Positions 1-11,845 of a stretch of 64,000 nucleotides of DNA are shown one piece after another. The DNA is from Gnetum montanum (taxonomy: Eukaryota > Streptophyta > Gnetopsida > Gnetales > Gnetaceae). The notes under the pieces are model-generated. The model was not told where the DNA came from, ran no database searches, and saw only the letters and a list, made by a program, of their open reading frames with translations. The first letter of the stretch is position 1; each line of letters begins with the position of its first letter. Position numbers and translations under genes: made by a program. The stretch is from contig MNCI01004590.1 in the NCBI GenBank assembly GCA_015680685.1, positions 544,570-608,569 on the forward strand, in the 5' to 3' direction.

Positions 1-2050
1 AATAAAAACTCATCCTTGAGTTCCTTACAATAATATCGGGAAGGTATGGGATTATTGACTCAAATGGAACTAATGGGATGACATGTGAATGGATCATCAT
101 TACAAGACATGACAAGACTAGTGTTCATGATAATAAGACTGAACACCTTATTACATTGACATCAGGCCTCATTTGGCAGCTGAGAAAGAGAGAGAGAGAA
201 AGAAGTGTTGCTGCTGCCAACGCCAAGATTGCACCTTCGTTGTCCATCCATAAGCGTGCCATCGATCTTGCTCCTTGCATAGCTGCTTTCAGCATTGCTC
301 CATTCCATGTGTTCCTTCCAGATCTAATCTGTTGTTGCATGATTACCATCTGCACATACAACATAGTCTTATATTAGCAAGGGTGAATGAATTTCAATGT
401 AGTTGATACCTTGCTTCGGTGAAAGGCCCATTGGCTGAGTTGTGGTATGGCTGATATGGGTCTGGAGATATAATATTGATGACTATCAAAGATGTAGGGG
501 TTAGGAGAAAATTGAAAAAATAGGACCCTGTACCCCCATGACTAATCGCGAACCTCCGGCAGCGATAGAATGCAGAAAGAATAAAGAACAAGAAAGAAGA
601 AGAAAAAGGGACAACTAAAACATCGATGAAATGGAGGTCAAGATGGAAATGAACAAAATAAAATTAATTGAAAAAATGTTAGGGAAAAGAATTTAACTGG
701 TGCACCAAATAGGAATGTCAATGGGTCCTCCCCAAAGCAGGCTCATGCCCTTAATGCCCTGACAAACCCACATTCAAAGAGTCTGTAGGCTCTAGGAATG
801 TTATTTGGAACAAGACTTAAAGTCTTAACTGCAAGAATTTACCAAAAAGAAAAAAATGCATTAACCAAAATATACACTAATGATACAACCAGAAATGAGG
901 TGAATAATGGAGAGAAGGATGGAGAGAAGAAAATGGAATGGAGTCTCAAGAACAAGGTGGTGTATAGTCCCTTGTGTGTTTCATGATTAATGTGACTTAG
1001 CAAATCTCATTTCAACTCCGGCCTTAAACAAACCACATCTAGTGACTTTGCATCAATGCATTCGGCCAATCCATCCTCTTAAAGTAAAAAGAAAGCCTTC
1101 ACCCAAGAGCCACCACCATTCCGATGAAACAAAGGAGAATATAATGGAAAGTGAGAAGGGCCTTAGTTAGAGGGAACATTTTTATTTTGAGTTCCATAAC
1201 CAGTGCTTGTAGCCCAAATGATTATTTCATCTAAGGGGTGTGCTTTGAATTCCCACTATATATTTTTTTTGTGTTTTATGTGTTTATGCGTGAGAACCAC
1301 ACCATGCAAAGATTTTGTTATTTTTATTGCTCAGCTTCCCGATAATTGGGTAACGTTGAAGTGGCAAGAAAACTCAAGAAGAAAACATCCAAGCATCTAA
1401 GAGAATGACCAACACGAATGCATCAAGTTCTCTTGAAGTCACACCCTTTTCAAGCCTTGAGTCCTTCCTTAGTTTGAGAAAAACCCAGTCACCGATTTGT
1501 TAGAGTTCTTATTAAGAAAAGGACTATACATTTCCAAGCTGAGAGAGACCATAGAAACTAGTGGATGGATGGATGAAGTGAACTCATTACCTGCCATATC
1601 AAAAGAAACATACCTTAGTATCAACATCATGACTTAAAGGTAAAAACCAAACATTAGCTATCAATAGAAACACAGTTCATACCATCATGAAGAACACTTA
1701 TTGGTGACAAACTTACAAGGTGGATCACACACACACACAAAATGAAAAAGTATAACAATGTTGAAAAACAAAAACAAGAAGAGGTAAAGAAATTTCTAAA
1801 AAAAAACAAGAAAAGTAAAAGAAATGTGTAAAACAAAAAAAAGAGAAGTTAAAGAAATTTGTAAAACAAAAATTTGTAAGACAAAAACATGTGAAACAAA
1901 AATGTGTAAAACAAAAAATAGGAAAACAAAAATGTGTAAAAAATGCGTAAAACAAAAATTAAAAAGAACTAAGGGCCTCGATTTATTAGCACAGGTGGCC
2001 ATCTATCCCATGACTGAGTGGAAGGGGAGAGATCTAAAATAGGAAGTGTG
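1..2050 (-). other. 3' non-pol region of element M
   Basis: This lies between the end of pol and the missing 3' LTR, where Athila elements may carry an env-like ORF. It aligns in reverse complement along 53,100-55,082 of element P. On the minus strand a short reading (about 120-590) contains a segment also readable in P (around 54,620-54,770: ANIR..LYVQM.I.QQ.IRS), but differences between the copies are not concentrated at third codon positions and both have stops. I therefore do not call a protein. A possible splice acceptor (TATGTGCAG followed by ATG) sits in both copies at about 345 in M and 54,720 in P. Confidence 0.55.
1818..1975. repeat. Minisatellite of about 15 bp in the 3' region of M
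   Basis: About nine imperfect head-to-tail copies of a unit like ATGTGTAAAACAAAA occur here. The matching place in element P (about 53,220-53,290, opposite strand) has only a few pyrimidine-rich units, so the array has expanded or contracted between the copies. The small ORFs in all frames here are repeat artefacts. Confidence 0.75.
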
Positions 2051-2051
2051 G

Positions 2052-3186
2052 TTATCCGCTATCAGAGGTGTGAGTTGCACTGGCTATTCTATGTTCATGG
2101 AAAGGTTTGATTTGTTGCACATTGACCAGTAATCTCTTGTCAAGGGTTTTGAGCTTGTAGATTGTCATGGCTCTTGAGGGAAAGGTCATATGAATAATGT
2201 AGGGTCCCTCCCACAATGTTTGAAATTTCGTACGTTGTGGTACATGTGTGGGATTCCTAGTAAAGGACCTTGTCTCCGGGTTGGTATTTAACCTTTCAAA
2301 TTTTTGAGTCATGACGTTGTTTGTTGTATGCCTTGTGTATCTCGTTTGATGATAGAGCAACCAATTGATTCTCGTCTAGCATATTTAGAGATGCTAATCA
2401 TTGTTTTTGTGCTAGGTCAAGGTCAAGGTGGAGGTCACATACCATGGAGAGTGTACGGAGCTCCGTTTGAATTGAAAGTTTTGGAATTTTTCCGTACACC
2501 AACTCATAGGGAGAGTAGCTTGTAGGGAGTTTCCAAGTGAAGCAGTACACCGAGAGAGTGTCATTTAGTTTAATGCTCCAGTCTCACATAAATTTGCTAA
2601 TTTTTCTCATTAATATTCTCGTAATCTCCTAGTTGGTGACCTCTACTTGGCCATTAGCTTGGGGGTGATAAGGTGTGGCCAATTTATGCTCAACCCCTAA
2701 GCGTTGCATCAACTTGTGAAAGGTTGCACCTGTAAAATGTGTTCCATTGTCAGAGATGAGTGCATGTGGCACACCAAACCTATTTATGATTTGTTGTTGT
2801 ACAAATCGTGCAGCTGTAGATGATGTGCAATCTGTTACCGCAGCTGCTTTAGCACATTTGGTCAAATAGTCAACAACAACAATAATATAAGCCTTCCCAT
2901 TGGACATTGGTGTAATAGGCCCCATAAAATCTATTCCCCAAATATGGAAGGGTTCTAAGGATTGAATCCATTGTTGTGGACCCTCCATTCTAGTAGTCAT
3001 TCCACCATCCCATTGATAGTGCTCACAAGATTGGACAAACTGATGGGCATCTCGAAATAGCGTTGGCCAGTAGTATCCTACAAGTAGGATCTTAATGGCC
3101 ATTTGTCTCCCTGCATAATGGCCCCCATAGGGACCCTCATGAGCATCCTGGAGAACTCTTAACTAATCCTCATTGGGCACACACCA
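2052..3186 (-). pseudogene. Integrase region of element M pol
   Basis: Integrase inserts the element cDNA into the host chromosome. Reading down from about 3,180, a zinc-binding N-terminal part (VQSCEHYQ) is followed by the DDE catalytic core: first Asp in GIDFMGP, second Asp in ISDNGTHF, Glu in GQVEVTN. All three catalytic residues are present. The C-terminal part (about 2,052-2,360) contains LWEGPYIIH, typical of the integrase C-terminal fold, and ends HTSDSG-stop. A frameshift or stops separate core and C-terminal parts. It follows RNase H in the usual Ty3/gypsy order. Confidence 0.85.
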
Positions 3187-3830
3187 TCAAACCAAGCCAT
3201 CAGGATAGACTTTATAGAGTTTTCCTTTGATTTCCATGAAGTACTTGGTTCTCTGAAGAAACCGTTGCTTCTTCCTAAAGTCCAACCCCTGTGGTGTTTG
3301 TTGGGAGAGGAGATAAGTAAGAATGCTACTATACCAATTTGTTCCCATGGGTTGGTTATTTATTACACTGGCAAAGAGGGTTTCATCAGGAATGTAATCC
3401 GATATAGCATATTCATCCTCTTTGTTGTTCCAACGCAACCGAGATAAATGATCGGCAACTACATTCTCGATGCCTTTTCGATCTACTATTGTTAAATCGA
3501 ACTCTTGAAGGATTACCAACCAACGTATAATATGAGGGCTAACTGTTGCCTTGTTCATGAGGAACTATATTGCACTATGATCTGTATGAATGTATACTTT
3601 GTAGCCCAACACATAGTGCCTAAATTTATCCAGTGCAAACACTACAGCCATTAATTCCTTTTTAGTAGTTGTGTAGTTGAGTTGTGCACCAGCAATACTC
3701 TTACTCACACAGTGGATGTAATAAGGGAATTTTTGTTCATCTAACTATGTTAGTATGACTCCTAAGGCATAATTAGATGTGTCGATCATTATATGAAATG
3801 GTTTGGACCAATCGGGGGCTTGTAGGATAG
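3187..3830 (-). pseudogene. RNase H domain of element M pol
   Basis: RNase H degrades the RNA strand during reverse transcription. From about 3,830 down to 3,430 the minus-strand reading gives IMIDTSN (first catalytic Asp), TKKELMAV (catalytic Glu), FRHYVLGYK and TDHSAI (catalytic Asp). The connection to integrase follows, with ILQEFDLTIVDRKG and VADHLSRL. Several stops interrupt the frame. Order and motifs are those of Ty3/gypsy pol. Confidence 0.85.
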
Positions 3831-5085
3831 GGGTTTCCACAAGCCTTTGTTTTAGAGTTTGGAATGCTCGTTCACATTCCCTGGTCCATTCGAAGGATGA
3901 ATATTTTTTTGTTAATTCCACCAATGGTTTGGCAATCTTGGAGAAGTTCTCGATGAATCTCCTATAGTAGCCAATGTGTCCAAGGAATGATCAAATATCT
4001 TTGACCATTTTTTATTGTTGGGTGATTCCTTGGATAACCTTTACTTTTTCTAGGTCTACCTCTATTCCTGATTGCGAGCTCTTATGCCCCAGTACTATGC
4101 CCTCTTGAACCATCAAATGGCTTTTCTACTAGTTAATCTTTAGATTAGTTTCAATGCATCATTTCAGCACTTGCTCTAACTAGTTTAGGGCTTGATCAAA
4201 GCTTGCCCCGTAAGTGGAGAAGTTGTCCATAAAGACTTCCACTCCATTTTCTATTTGTTGTTGAAATATGCTTAGGACTAAACGTTGGAATGTGGCGGGG
4301 GCATTGCACAAGCCAAATGGCATTTGCTTATATGTGAACGTTCCCCAGGGACTGGTGGACATTGTTTTAGCTTGATCTTCTAGTGCTATTCGGATTTGAT
4401 TATATCCACTATATCCATCTAGAAAACTATAATAGCAATGCCCTGCTATAGTGTCCAAGACTTGGTGGATGAATGACAACAAGAAATGATCTTTGAATGT
4501 TGCCATGTTCAGTAGCCTAAAATCTATACATACCCTCCATTTTCCTCCTTTCTTAGGAATGATTACTAGAGGACTAACCCATTTTCTCTCAGCAATGGGA
4601 TATATGAACCTAGCCTTGAGGAGTTACTCTATCTCTTCTTTCACTACTTGTTTCAATTTTGGGTTCAATCGCCTCTGTGGTTGCTTCCGAGGCTTCATGA
4701 AGGGGTCCATGTAAATCCTATGCTGGCATATCCTAGGGTCTATTCTAGTTATCTCGAGGTATGACCAGGAAAAGGCTTTTGACCATTTATTGATTACCTT
4801 CAATAGGCTTTCTTTTTGTTGGGGGGCAAGTTTTGCGTTGACAATTACCAATTTTTTGTTTTCAAGGGTCATGTATTCCAAACCAATGGGCAATGGTTTT
4901 AGGTCTAGGGGCTCTTGTCTAAATTCCTTAGGAATATCCAACTTCCCCCAATTAATTTTTTCAAAGTTAAGGGCTAGAAGTTGGCAACAAACTTGCTCTA
5001 GTATGTCTGTGCTTTCAATGTAAGCACTAGTTATCTCCTTAATCAGTTCCATGCATGTTATCGAGTTGCTCCCTTGATCAGCCAT
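3831..5085 (-). pseudogene. Reverse transcriptase of element M pol
   Basis: The linker reads FSWSYLEITRIDPRICQHR, then RT motifs: KDHFLLSFIHQVLD, SFLDGYSGYNQIRI, SPWGTFTYKQMPFGLCNAP, and the catalytic box as VFMDNFSTYG. The second Asp of the usual (Y/F)MDD box is Asn here. The thumb region (LGHIGYYRRFIENFSKIAKPL) is at about 3,900-4,000. The pattern FLDGYSG...FMDDFSVYG is characteristic of the Athila lineage. Stops and at least one frameshift make it a pseudogene. Confidence 0.9.
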
Positions 5086-5923
5086 CAGCCACTGAGTGTT
5101 TTCTTATTGTGTGGTTGCTGCATATAGGCACTTTTGTATGTCAATATCTTGTGCACACCAATTGCATGTAGTCAATGTTAAACTTCACGTCACCCATGAT
5201 TTCTGCACACAATGGCACCCTGTGTCACTATATGTGATGCATGGAACTCTCTTCCTCTCAATTTTTCCAAAAGTATTTTTCTTGGATATTTCTAGGGAAA
5301 GATTGTTGATTCCTGCATGCATCAATTATACTCAGCCATGCCCTTCCCATTATTATTAGGAAATCCCCTTTGTCATTGTTTATTTGGATCACCAAGAAAT
5401 CAGGTGGGTATGATCAACCACCCATGGTGGTAACAATGTCCTCAACCTATCCCAAAGGAATAGTGATGGACTAATCAGCTAGCTCTAAGTAAATATTGCT
5501 CTTCTTGAGTGGAGGCAGGTTCCAGGTTTTGTACAATTCTTGTGAGATTAAGTTGACTCCAAAGCCTGAGTTAAGAGGAGCCTTATGAGGTTCATTCCAA
5601 GTGACCTTAAGATAAATTAGGGGGCTCCCAGGATCGGATAATTTCTTGGGAAGGTGGCCTACCTTAATCCAGTCGGTTACAGTGTGTGTTAACATAACCA
5701 TGTGCATTGGACACGATTTTTTGTTTGAAGGGGATACCGAAACCTTATTTGGTATGGTGGTGTTTAGATGTTCAACCGCTTGTGAGGATGAGGGCTTAGT
5801 TGGATTGTTGATTCTAAAGAAAGGTCTTTTCGACATAAAATTGTCAGGACCAACTGAGGATTGAGGATTGGAAGCCCTCGTGACCTTGGGTTGTTGCAGT
5901 TGAGTGGGAAATACCCTTGGCAT
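5086..5923 (-). pseudogene. Aspartic protease region of element M
   Basis: The retrotransposon protease cleaves the Gag-Pol polyprotein. The minus-strand reading contains SPLIYLKVTWNEPHKAPLNSGFGVNLIS, where the catalytic D-S/T-G motif appears as N-S-G, so the catalytic Asp is lost. The family C-terminal signature appears as IIMGRAWLS. The equivalent position in element P reads LLGSSSRVNLIS, also inactive. Confidence 0.75.
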
Positions 5924-6090
5924 TTTTGGAATGGTTGGTGGTGGAGCTACCAGTGTGAGAGGTGTGGATGGATTTGGAGGATGGTATATATGTGGAGTTT
6001 CCCTTTCGAGAGGGGAAGTCTAATAATATTCCCGAACTAGGTAGTGACGTCGTGGAGTTGTGTAACCCATAGGGTCACTTGGAGAAATCA

Positions 6091-8204
6091 GCTACTACAC
6101 GTAGTAACCATAAGGATCGGGTTACCAATAAGGGTATTCTTGCCCAGGCAGTGACATCTCCCATGATTGTGGGTGTTGCCACTGCTGATGTTGCCCAATG
6201 GATTGTGTTGGAGTTCCACTTGGATAGTATGTCAACGGTTGGTGGAACTGTCTTGGGTTACCTTGGGGATAAGGTAACCTTCGGGGTGTTTGCTGTTTGT
6301 TGAGTCTTAGGTTGAGTGCATATAACCCAAACTCTTGTAGATGTGAGATGATTGGACAACATCCCTTAGGATGGTCATAGTAGCAGATCTCACATCCACC
6401 ATCATCGTTTGTGTCCAAATCCACACCCTCATCGAAGATAGTTATTTTCCCCTTACCCTTGTCACATGCAGGGCCAGAGTCTCTCTGCTTTTTCTTATCC
6501 TTTTCACTACTTTGTTCCTCCTTAGACTCTTCTACAATTTTCAGGAAAATTTCAATTTTACTGTCTAAGGAGCTCCATACTTCATCTACCTTAGCCGATA
6601 CTTCTGTTGTTAACTTCTAGAGTGGCAAGGTTTTTCTATTCACCAACTCTTCGAGTGGTGATTCATCCTCTTCATCACAAAATCTCACTCCCTTCTTTTG
6701 AAGAGAGGGGTCACGGTTATATTCTTCCGCACTTTTTCTTTTTTGTAGCTCACCTTCTTCTTTGGCTACTTGCTCCAACAATCAATGAATCTCATGGGCT
6801 CTAAGTTCTTATAGTCTCCCTTGGGCATAAGTCCCAAGGGTTCTCCTAGTCTCATGTCTTAGCCCATCTACGATGTGGCAAAGTTGGTCCCGTTGTCCGT
6901 AACCATGGCCTGGAAAACAATGTAACAATGCATAGTATTGGCCCATGGCAGCATCCAAGGGTTCGTGAGTACCTTTCTTCCATCCTTGGATCTGCTTACG
7001 CAAGTTAGACACTTTGGAGTACATTTGATACTTATCGTTGAAGAGTTCTAACATCGTACTCCACCTCCTCATGGTTTCTGGTTGTAAGGACTGATACCAA
7101 TTCCCTGCTTCCTTTATAAGTGTCCTGGGAAATAACTTTAGTTTTGCCACTCGTTCTCTATGTTTTACAAGGCGCAAGCATTGTGGAATTCTTGTAAATG
7201 ATTTTGTGGATCCACATTGTATCCCCCTTCAAAGCATGGGATGTTGTTCATGTCTAAGTGCTTGATCCAACTATCTTTTAAATGCCTTGTTGGTGTTCTT
7301 ATAGCCTTCATTATATTTAGCATACTTCAGGTGGAAAGTAGGGGTTCATCATGATCATCTCTTTTATGATGTCTATGATGTCTACGTTGTTCCCTACTTT
7401 CCCTTCGTTCATGCCCTTGCCCTCTCTCTCGAATTTCTCATCGAGGTCTCTCATTTTTTCTACCTCTATCCTCACTGTTAAGCTCTCTATGACTGCACCT
7501 AGATGTGGAAGGAGAGGGCGAATGATGTGAAGAAGGGGAAGAAGAAGGAGAACCATCACCATTACGATGTTTCCTACCTTCTCTTCTGTGGCTTCGGCCC
7601 CAATCGTGATGATGATCAGAGTGCCCATCCTTGTCATGTGTTGTTGTTCCCTCAGTGAATAGTTGGCATTCACGAGGATCAAAACCAAGGTTTTGTATCA
7701 TGGAGTGTAGGTTCTGATACCCCACCTCCTCACTATCGTTAAGAGTAGGAACATCTTTCGATAGGAAACCCATTATAAGTGGTTCACCATCTCCAATTTC
7801 ACTTAGGATGTGTGGGACCTCTTTGCCCTTCAACAGTGTATGTTGGCTCTCCTGCCTTGAGTCCCTTATACATTGTAAAGCTATGGGATGGTAATCCCTT
7901 ATGTCAAAATCTTCCACAACATATTCAACATAGAGCTGAGTCATGCTGATCTATGCCAAAGCACGGAGGAGCATGTTGGGACTGCATAATCTGGAGGTAA
8001 CACAATGTTACCTTGCAAGTCTCTCTAGCGCATATGTTCATCCTGATGGAGGATAAAGGTAAAATTGGGTATATACTCATCGGGATGAGTGTATTCCACC
8101 CTATATTGTTGAGGAACTGGCTGATTTAGGTTATGCATTTTAGATTGTTAACTGTCTCTAGTATTGTCCCTAGGTGGTGTAATGCTCTTGTGAGAAGAAG
8201 ACAT
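6091..8204 (-). pseudogene. gag of element M
   Basis: Gag forms the virus-like particle. The start ATG (8202-8204) gives MSSSHKSITPPRDNTRDS, matching the P copy start MSSSPHKSTSPPRTNTRD. A frameshift near 7,960 joins to LLRALA.ISMTQLY. A capsid-like helical region covers about 6,810-7,180 (LKLFPRTLIKEAGNWYQSL, SVLDG-like turn at HIVDGLRHETRRTLGTY). A Ser/Arg/His-rich stretch precedes it (about 7,320-7,640). Near 6,350-6,395 a CCHC-type knuckle reads CEICYYDHPKGCCP (CX2CX3HX4C, one residue shorter than usual). The C-terminus is Gln/Pro-rich and ends YGYYV-stop. Several stops are present. Confidence 0.8.
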
Positions 8205-8331
8205 CTTAGTTTAATTCAGTGTGCTGATTAACCATTATATAATTTTTTTGTTTAATTAACCCTAAGGGTTCATTTAAGCTCCCAACGATGTGAGTGATTT
8301 CCTATGTTCTACTTAGTGCACAAACACTTAG

Positions 8332-8349
8332 TCCCCGACAATGATGCCA
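8332..8349 (-). other. Primer binding site of element M (tRNA-Asp-like)
   Basis: Directly inside the LTR the minus strand reads TGGCATCATTGTCGGGGA. This resembles TGGCGCCGTTGCCGGGGA, the complement of the plant tRNA-Asp 3' end used by Athila elements; the mismatches are transitions. Confidence 0.75.
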
Positions 8350-8350
8350 A

Positions 8351-9119
8351 TGATGAGTGGTGAGAATATGAGCGTAACACGTGCGATCTGGTCGAACTCC
8401 GCAGACTAAGTGCCTACATGCCTCATGGAACACTTAAGGTTAATTATTCATTGTCTTCCCAAACCTACTTTTATTTGTCATGGTGTATGGTTAAGTAAGT
8501 CCGAGGTATATGATTTTTATGTATTTTCAGTTTTATCTCCTATGTTGATAAGATGAAGGGTGAAGAGACTAATTACTAACTTTAACTAACTAACTAAGTT
8601 TGAATTAACCTAGTGTCAGCATCCATTCCCACTTACCATTCACACCCTGAACCAATGCAACCATGGTTACCAAATGCTAGTCGTTGCTGGGATCACCACG
8701 TGTATCGGACATGCTCGAAGTGGTCGTACTGAGGCACTTAACTAGGAGAGAAGGGTTGAGAGAGATTTAATGACTAATAAATCATGTAAATGATAAATAG
8801 TAAATAACAATAAATAAAAGTCCTATTTAGCCTATTCCAAGCACTACAAGGTTTATCCAAGAAGTTTGTATTTATTTACGTACACAAATATGTGTTCAGG
8901 TACAATATCTGCTTGAATAAAGATCCGTTCACTTTGGAGCTCCTACTATGGACACATGGAAAATATTCTATCTCTAGAGAGGTAAAACTGCTAGATTTTC
9001 GCTAAGGGCTAGATCTAGATGAGAAAACAAGGAAGAGCCACTTCTTATTTATAGACTTTGCAGCACACTGTGATATCGCGTACACGATATCGCGACCCAT
9101 GCGATATCGTGTCCCATCA
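8351..9119 (-). repeat. 5' LTR of element M
   Basis: The LTR begins TGATGGGACACG (ending at 9119) and ends CCACTCATCA (at 8351) on the minus strand. It is homologous along its length to the LTRs of element P (48,784-49,627 and 55,095-55,912). The U3 part has three GATATC-centred CpG-rich motifs (9,071-9,115), followed by a TATA-like box. Length 769 bp. Confidence 0.9.
9044..9054 (-). promoter_or_regulatory. TATA-like box in M LTR
   Basis: The minus strand reads CTATAAATAAG, also conserved in both LTRs of element P (48,866-48,876 and 55,163-55,173). It lies just downstream of the GATATC motif cluster and is the likely core promoter of the element. Confidence 0.6.
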
Positions 9120-9983
9120 ATGAATATCTCTACGATCCAAGATATTTATGAAGTGTATGCTTGATGAAAATATTTTTCAATAATCTACTCATCTAAAAAA
9201 TTTAGAATGAATTTGAGTTTATTTGATGGTTGAAATATGTAATGCAAGACTACCGTAAATGTGATTGTTTAGGTTGTTGGATTAATGAATTGATAAATAT
9301 GATGAATTGAAGATGGATGAACTTGTAATGGGATAAATTGTGAAATTATAAATGGGATTATAAATAATAAGTAGGATATGATATTATGGGATAAATTATG
9401 AAGTTTCTTCACTTATAAACATGATTAACCCACATATTTATAACCAAATGATGGGGTTGCCATAATAGAATATGATGAGATAATCCTATTTTATGAAAAC
9501 TTGGGCGAGAAATTCAAGAGACATGAGAGATTGGGGCCATTCTCTAATTAGATCTATCCATCAATATTTTAATAAAATTAAAAATAATAGAATTTCCTAT
9601 CTTGTTATATGTGGCATAATAATTTAAATGTAAATGAAATGGCTTCTATCCCTATTTACAACAAAGATATTTTGGCTTTACTTAATCTTTGTCTTCTCTT
9701 GAGATTTGAGATTTGACTATGTATGTTTACTATATTTCCATATGTAGATATGACCTTCTATTACCTTGAATTTGAGCTTGTTAAATTTTTTTCTTTGTCT
9801 TGCTTCTAAAATGTAACATGAACATTTAGAATAAGTAGAGTAAAAGTTTTCAAAGTACATACTAGAACCAACAATATAAAGTTTTAATAGGAAAATTTAT
9901 CTTGGAGTGTACCTATGTTTGACTTATTTTGGATTCTAACATCTCCTGCTAAAAAAAAACCAAACAAATACATAAATAGTAAA
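9120..9983. other. AT-rich spacer, nothing recognised
   Basis: Flank of element M. No long open frame, no recognisable protein similarity and no repeat structure is visible. The target-site duplication of M cannot be tested because its other end is outside the window. Confidence 0.5.
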
Positions 9984-10120
9984 ATTTTGGCCTAGTGGTA
10001 AAACTCTTAATTTGTAAAATTCAAGTTATAGATTCAATTCTAGTGGGAAATGTTATAATTGGACTATATATCTTGGGATGTACCCTATATTATGATTATT
10101 TTGGGATTTCAACATTCCCC
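9984..10120 (+). repeat. tRNA-derived SINE-like repeat, copy A
   Basis: It contains an RNA polymerase III A-box-like TGGCCTAGTGG (9988-9998) and a B-box-like AGATTCAATTCT about 40 nt later. A conserved body follows (GACTATATATCTTGGGATGT) and a 3' part ending in a TTTCAACA(C/T)(T)CCC motif. The same layout recurs at 12,345, 12,829, 32,560, 32,640 (minus) and 45,236. Confidence 0.65.
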
Positions 10121-10479
10121 CATCACTGTTTCTCCTTTCTCCCTCTCCCACATCACCAACACCCCACCCCCAATTTGTTAAAGCACTATAGTTGTGCAAC
10201 TTAAAGTTCAAAGTTATGTTTATGTTAAAGATTATGTTATGTTTTACTTAAGTTTTATCTACTATAGCAAATGCCAAAAAGTCTCTCCTACAAAATTTGA
10301 TGTTTTTTCAAAGCTTTCTCTTATTGCATCAAGTCCTTTTTTCTATTTTAAGTTTAAGCATAAATATGAAAAATGATGTTGTGAGTAGGACCATCCTTCC
10401 TACTAACAATTAATTTTCCTCTATTAATTTTTCTAAGAATCAATGGTAAGACTCTAAATCTAAGTAGATATCCCTAAAA

Positions 10480-11110
10480 TTGGAAAGTCATTCCCTTCCA
10501 TACTATTTTTGGATCAAATATAATTTTTTTAATGGATCTTATTTTTCTCCAATAGATTTGATTTCTTTACAATTCCATTATGAGGGATTGAAAACCAAAG
10601 AACCTAACGGAACTATTGAAGAAAGGTATGATTTACTATGCAATGAGATTTTATCCATTCAAAGCTTATGCATTAAATTGAAAATGCCTTAAATGATAAA
10701 GATTTAGAGTTATCTCAACTTAATAAAAAATACATGATTCTCTCACAAGAAAACTCAAACCTAAGGGCTGAGAATCAAAAGCTAACATCCTCATATGAGA
10801 AGATTGTAAAAGAGCTTGTAGATAGAAAGCTTGTAAATGAGAGATTTATAAAAGAGAAGGAAATCCTTTGAATAGTATTAGGATAAGGAAGAGATCCACA
10901 TGATAAAAGTGGACTAGGAAGTTATCAACAATCTGAGGTATCCTCAAGTGCTTCATCTAAATGGAATTACACTCCAAGGTTTGATCATCTTGCTCAAGTA
11001 AAAATAATTAAGTATTATTATTATGGTAAGTTTGGAGTAATCAAACTGTAACTTAAACATTATCATGTGAATACTTGGTCATACAATACAACTCCTTGGT
11101 CTTATCTAAA
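10480..11110 (+). pseudogene. Ty1/copia gag remnant
   Basis: The plus strand reads a fragmentary Gag C-terminal half: ...ERYDLLCNEILSIQSL, then a coiled-coil-like stretch (LSQENSNLRAENQKLTSSYE), then DPHDKSGLG, and finally a decayed zinc knuckle IKYYYYGKFGVIKL where copia Gag has C.YCGK.GH. Stops interrupt it. No integrase, RT or LTR of this element was found nearby, so it is an orphan fragment. Confidence 0.55.
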
Positions 11111-11652
11111 ATTGTCTAGATAGAATATCTTACAGGTTAGAAAAGTATGAAGGATCAAAAGAAAAGGAGAAGGAAGAAAGAGCTCACACAAAGAATTTGA
11201 TAAAGGTTTAGGGTTTAGAGCTCACACAAAGAATTTGATAATTTATTGTCTATGGTTATTATAAGTAGAAAGTATAACTATTATTGTATATTATCCTACT
11301 ACTCTAAAGATATTCTTCAGTTGGTAGCTTTATCATAATTGCTTTAATTTTAAATAATCTCAATCATGAGTGGTATATCTTATTCTTCAAATCTTAAAAT
11401 TTGAACTTATACCTTTTATATAATTTGATAAGCTTGTTTTAATTAATAAGGAACGAAGAGTCTTTTAGTCAGTAGTGTCAATGTGGCCTCATTGATGTAT
11501 CCCCATAAACATATCCTCATATACATTGATGCATATGCTTTAAAACCATTCCACCCTAAGCTTATATAAATGTGCATACCATATGCATTTATGGCACCTA
11601 TTATTATTTTTGTAGTGAAGCTTTTATAGCTTAATTTCATAGGACTTAGTTT

Positions 11653-11845
11653 GAAGAATCCTTTTTTGGTATTTTGAAGAACCTTTTGCTAGTATCCTAA
11701 CCATTTTCTGATAACTCGAAGAACCCTTTTTTGTGTATTTTGAAGAACTTCTTTTCTGGTATCTTGAAGATACCATTCATCAAGGTTATGCTTTTCTAGT
11801 AATTTGAGATACCATAAAATGGTTCTTCGATGGCAATGATTCTTA
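11653..11845. repeat. Short direct and inverted repeats around GAAGAACC
   Basis: The motif TTGAAGAA(C/T)CCTTTTTTG followed by GTATT occurs three times in direct orientation with spacing near 40-60 bp. An inverted copy occurs at about 11,808-11,832 (GATACC...GGTTCTTCGA). The segment could fold into a hairpin. Function unknown. Confidence 0.5.

Larger units (their letters stand above)
1..9119 (-). mobile_element. Athila-like Ty3/gypsy LTR retrotransposon M (3' LTR just outside window)
   Basis: Read on the minus strand the order is LTR (8351-9119), tRNA-Asp-like primer site, gag, protease, RT, RNase H, integrase, then about 2 kb of non-pol sequence. Bases 1-150 match, in reverse complement, the sequence just before the 3' LTR of element P (54,930-55,082), so the missing 3' LTR should begin about 13 nt beyond the left edge. 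The Athila assignment rests on the PBS and on RT motifs such as FLDGYSGYNQIRI, PFGLCNAPATFQR and FMDNFSTYG. Frames are broken by stops and a few frameshifts, so the copy is not autonomous, although the integrase triad survives. Confidence 0.9.

Noticed and set aside
125-364. Minus-strand 79-codon ORF at the 3' end of M as an env-like gene.
   Set aside because: P has a stop and frameshift in the same reading, there is no signal peptide or clear transmembrane pattern, and no third-position bias was seen.
1353-1501. Antisense reading KKTQEEN..A.KRM...LEVTPFS.LESFLSLR shared by M (plus strand) and P (minus strand, 53,572-53,716).
   Set aside because: Codon-by-codon comparison shows differences spread over all positions with many amino acid changes, so similarity is explained by shared element DNA and not by protein constraint.
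1824-2042. Lys/Thr/Cys-rich ORFs around 1,650-2,040 on both strands.
   Set aside because: Translation of a 15-bp minisatellite; low-complexity artefact.
9984-10060. tRNA gene.
   Set aside because: Only A- and B-box-like words are present; no acceptor stem or cloverleaf can be formed, and the same unit is dispersed.
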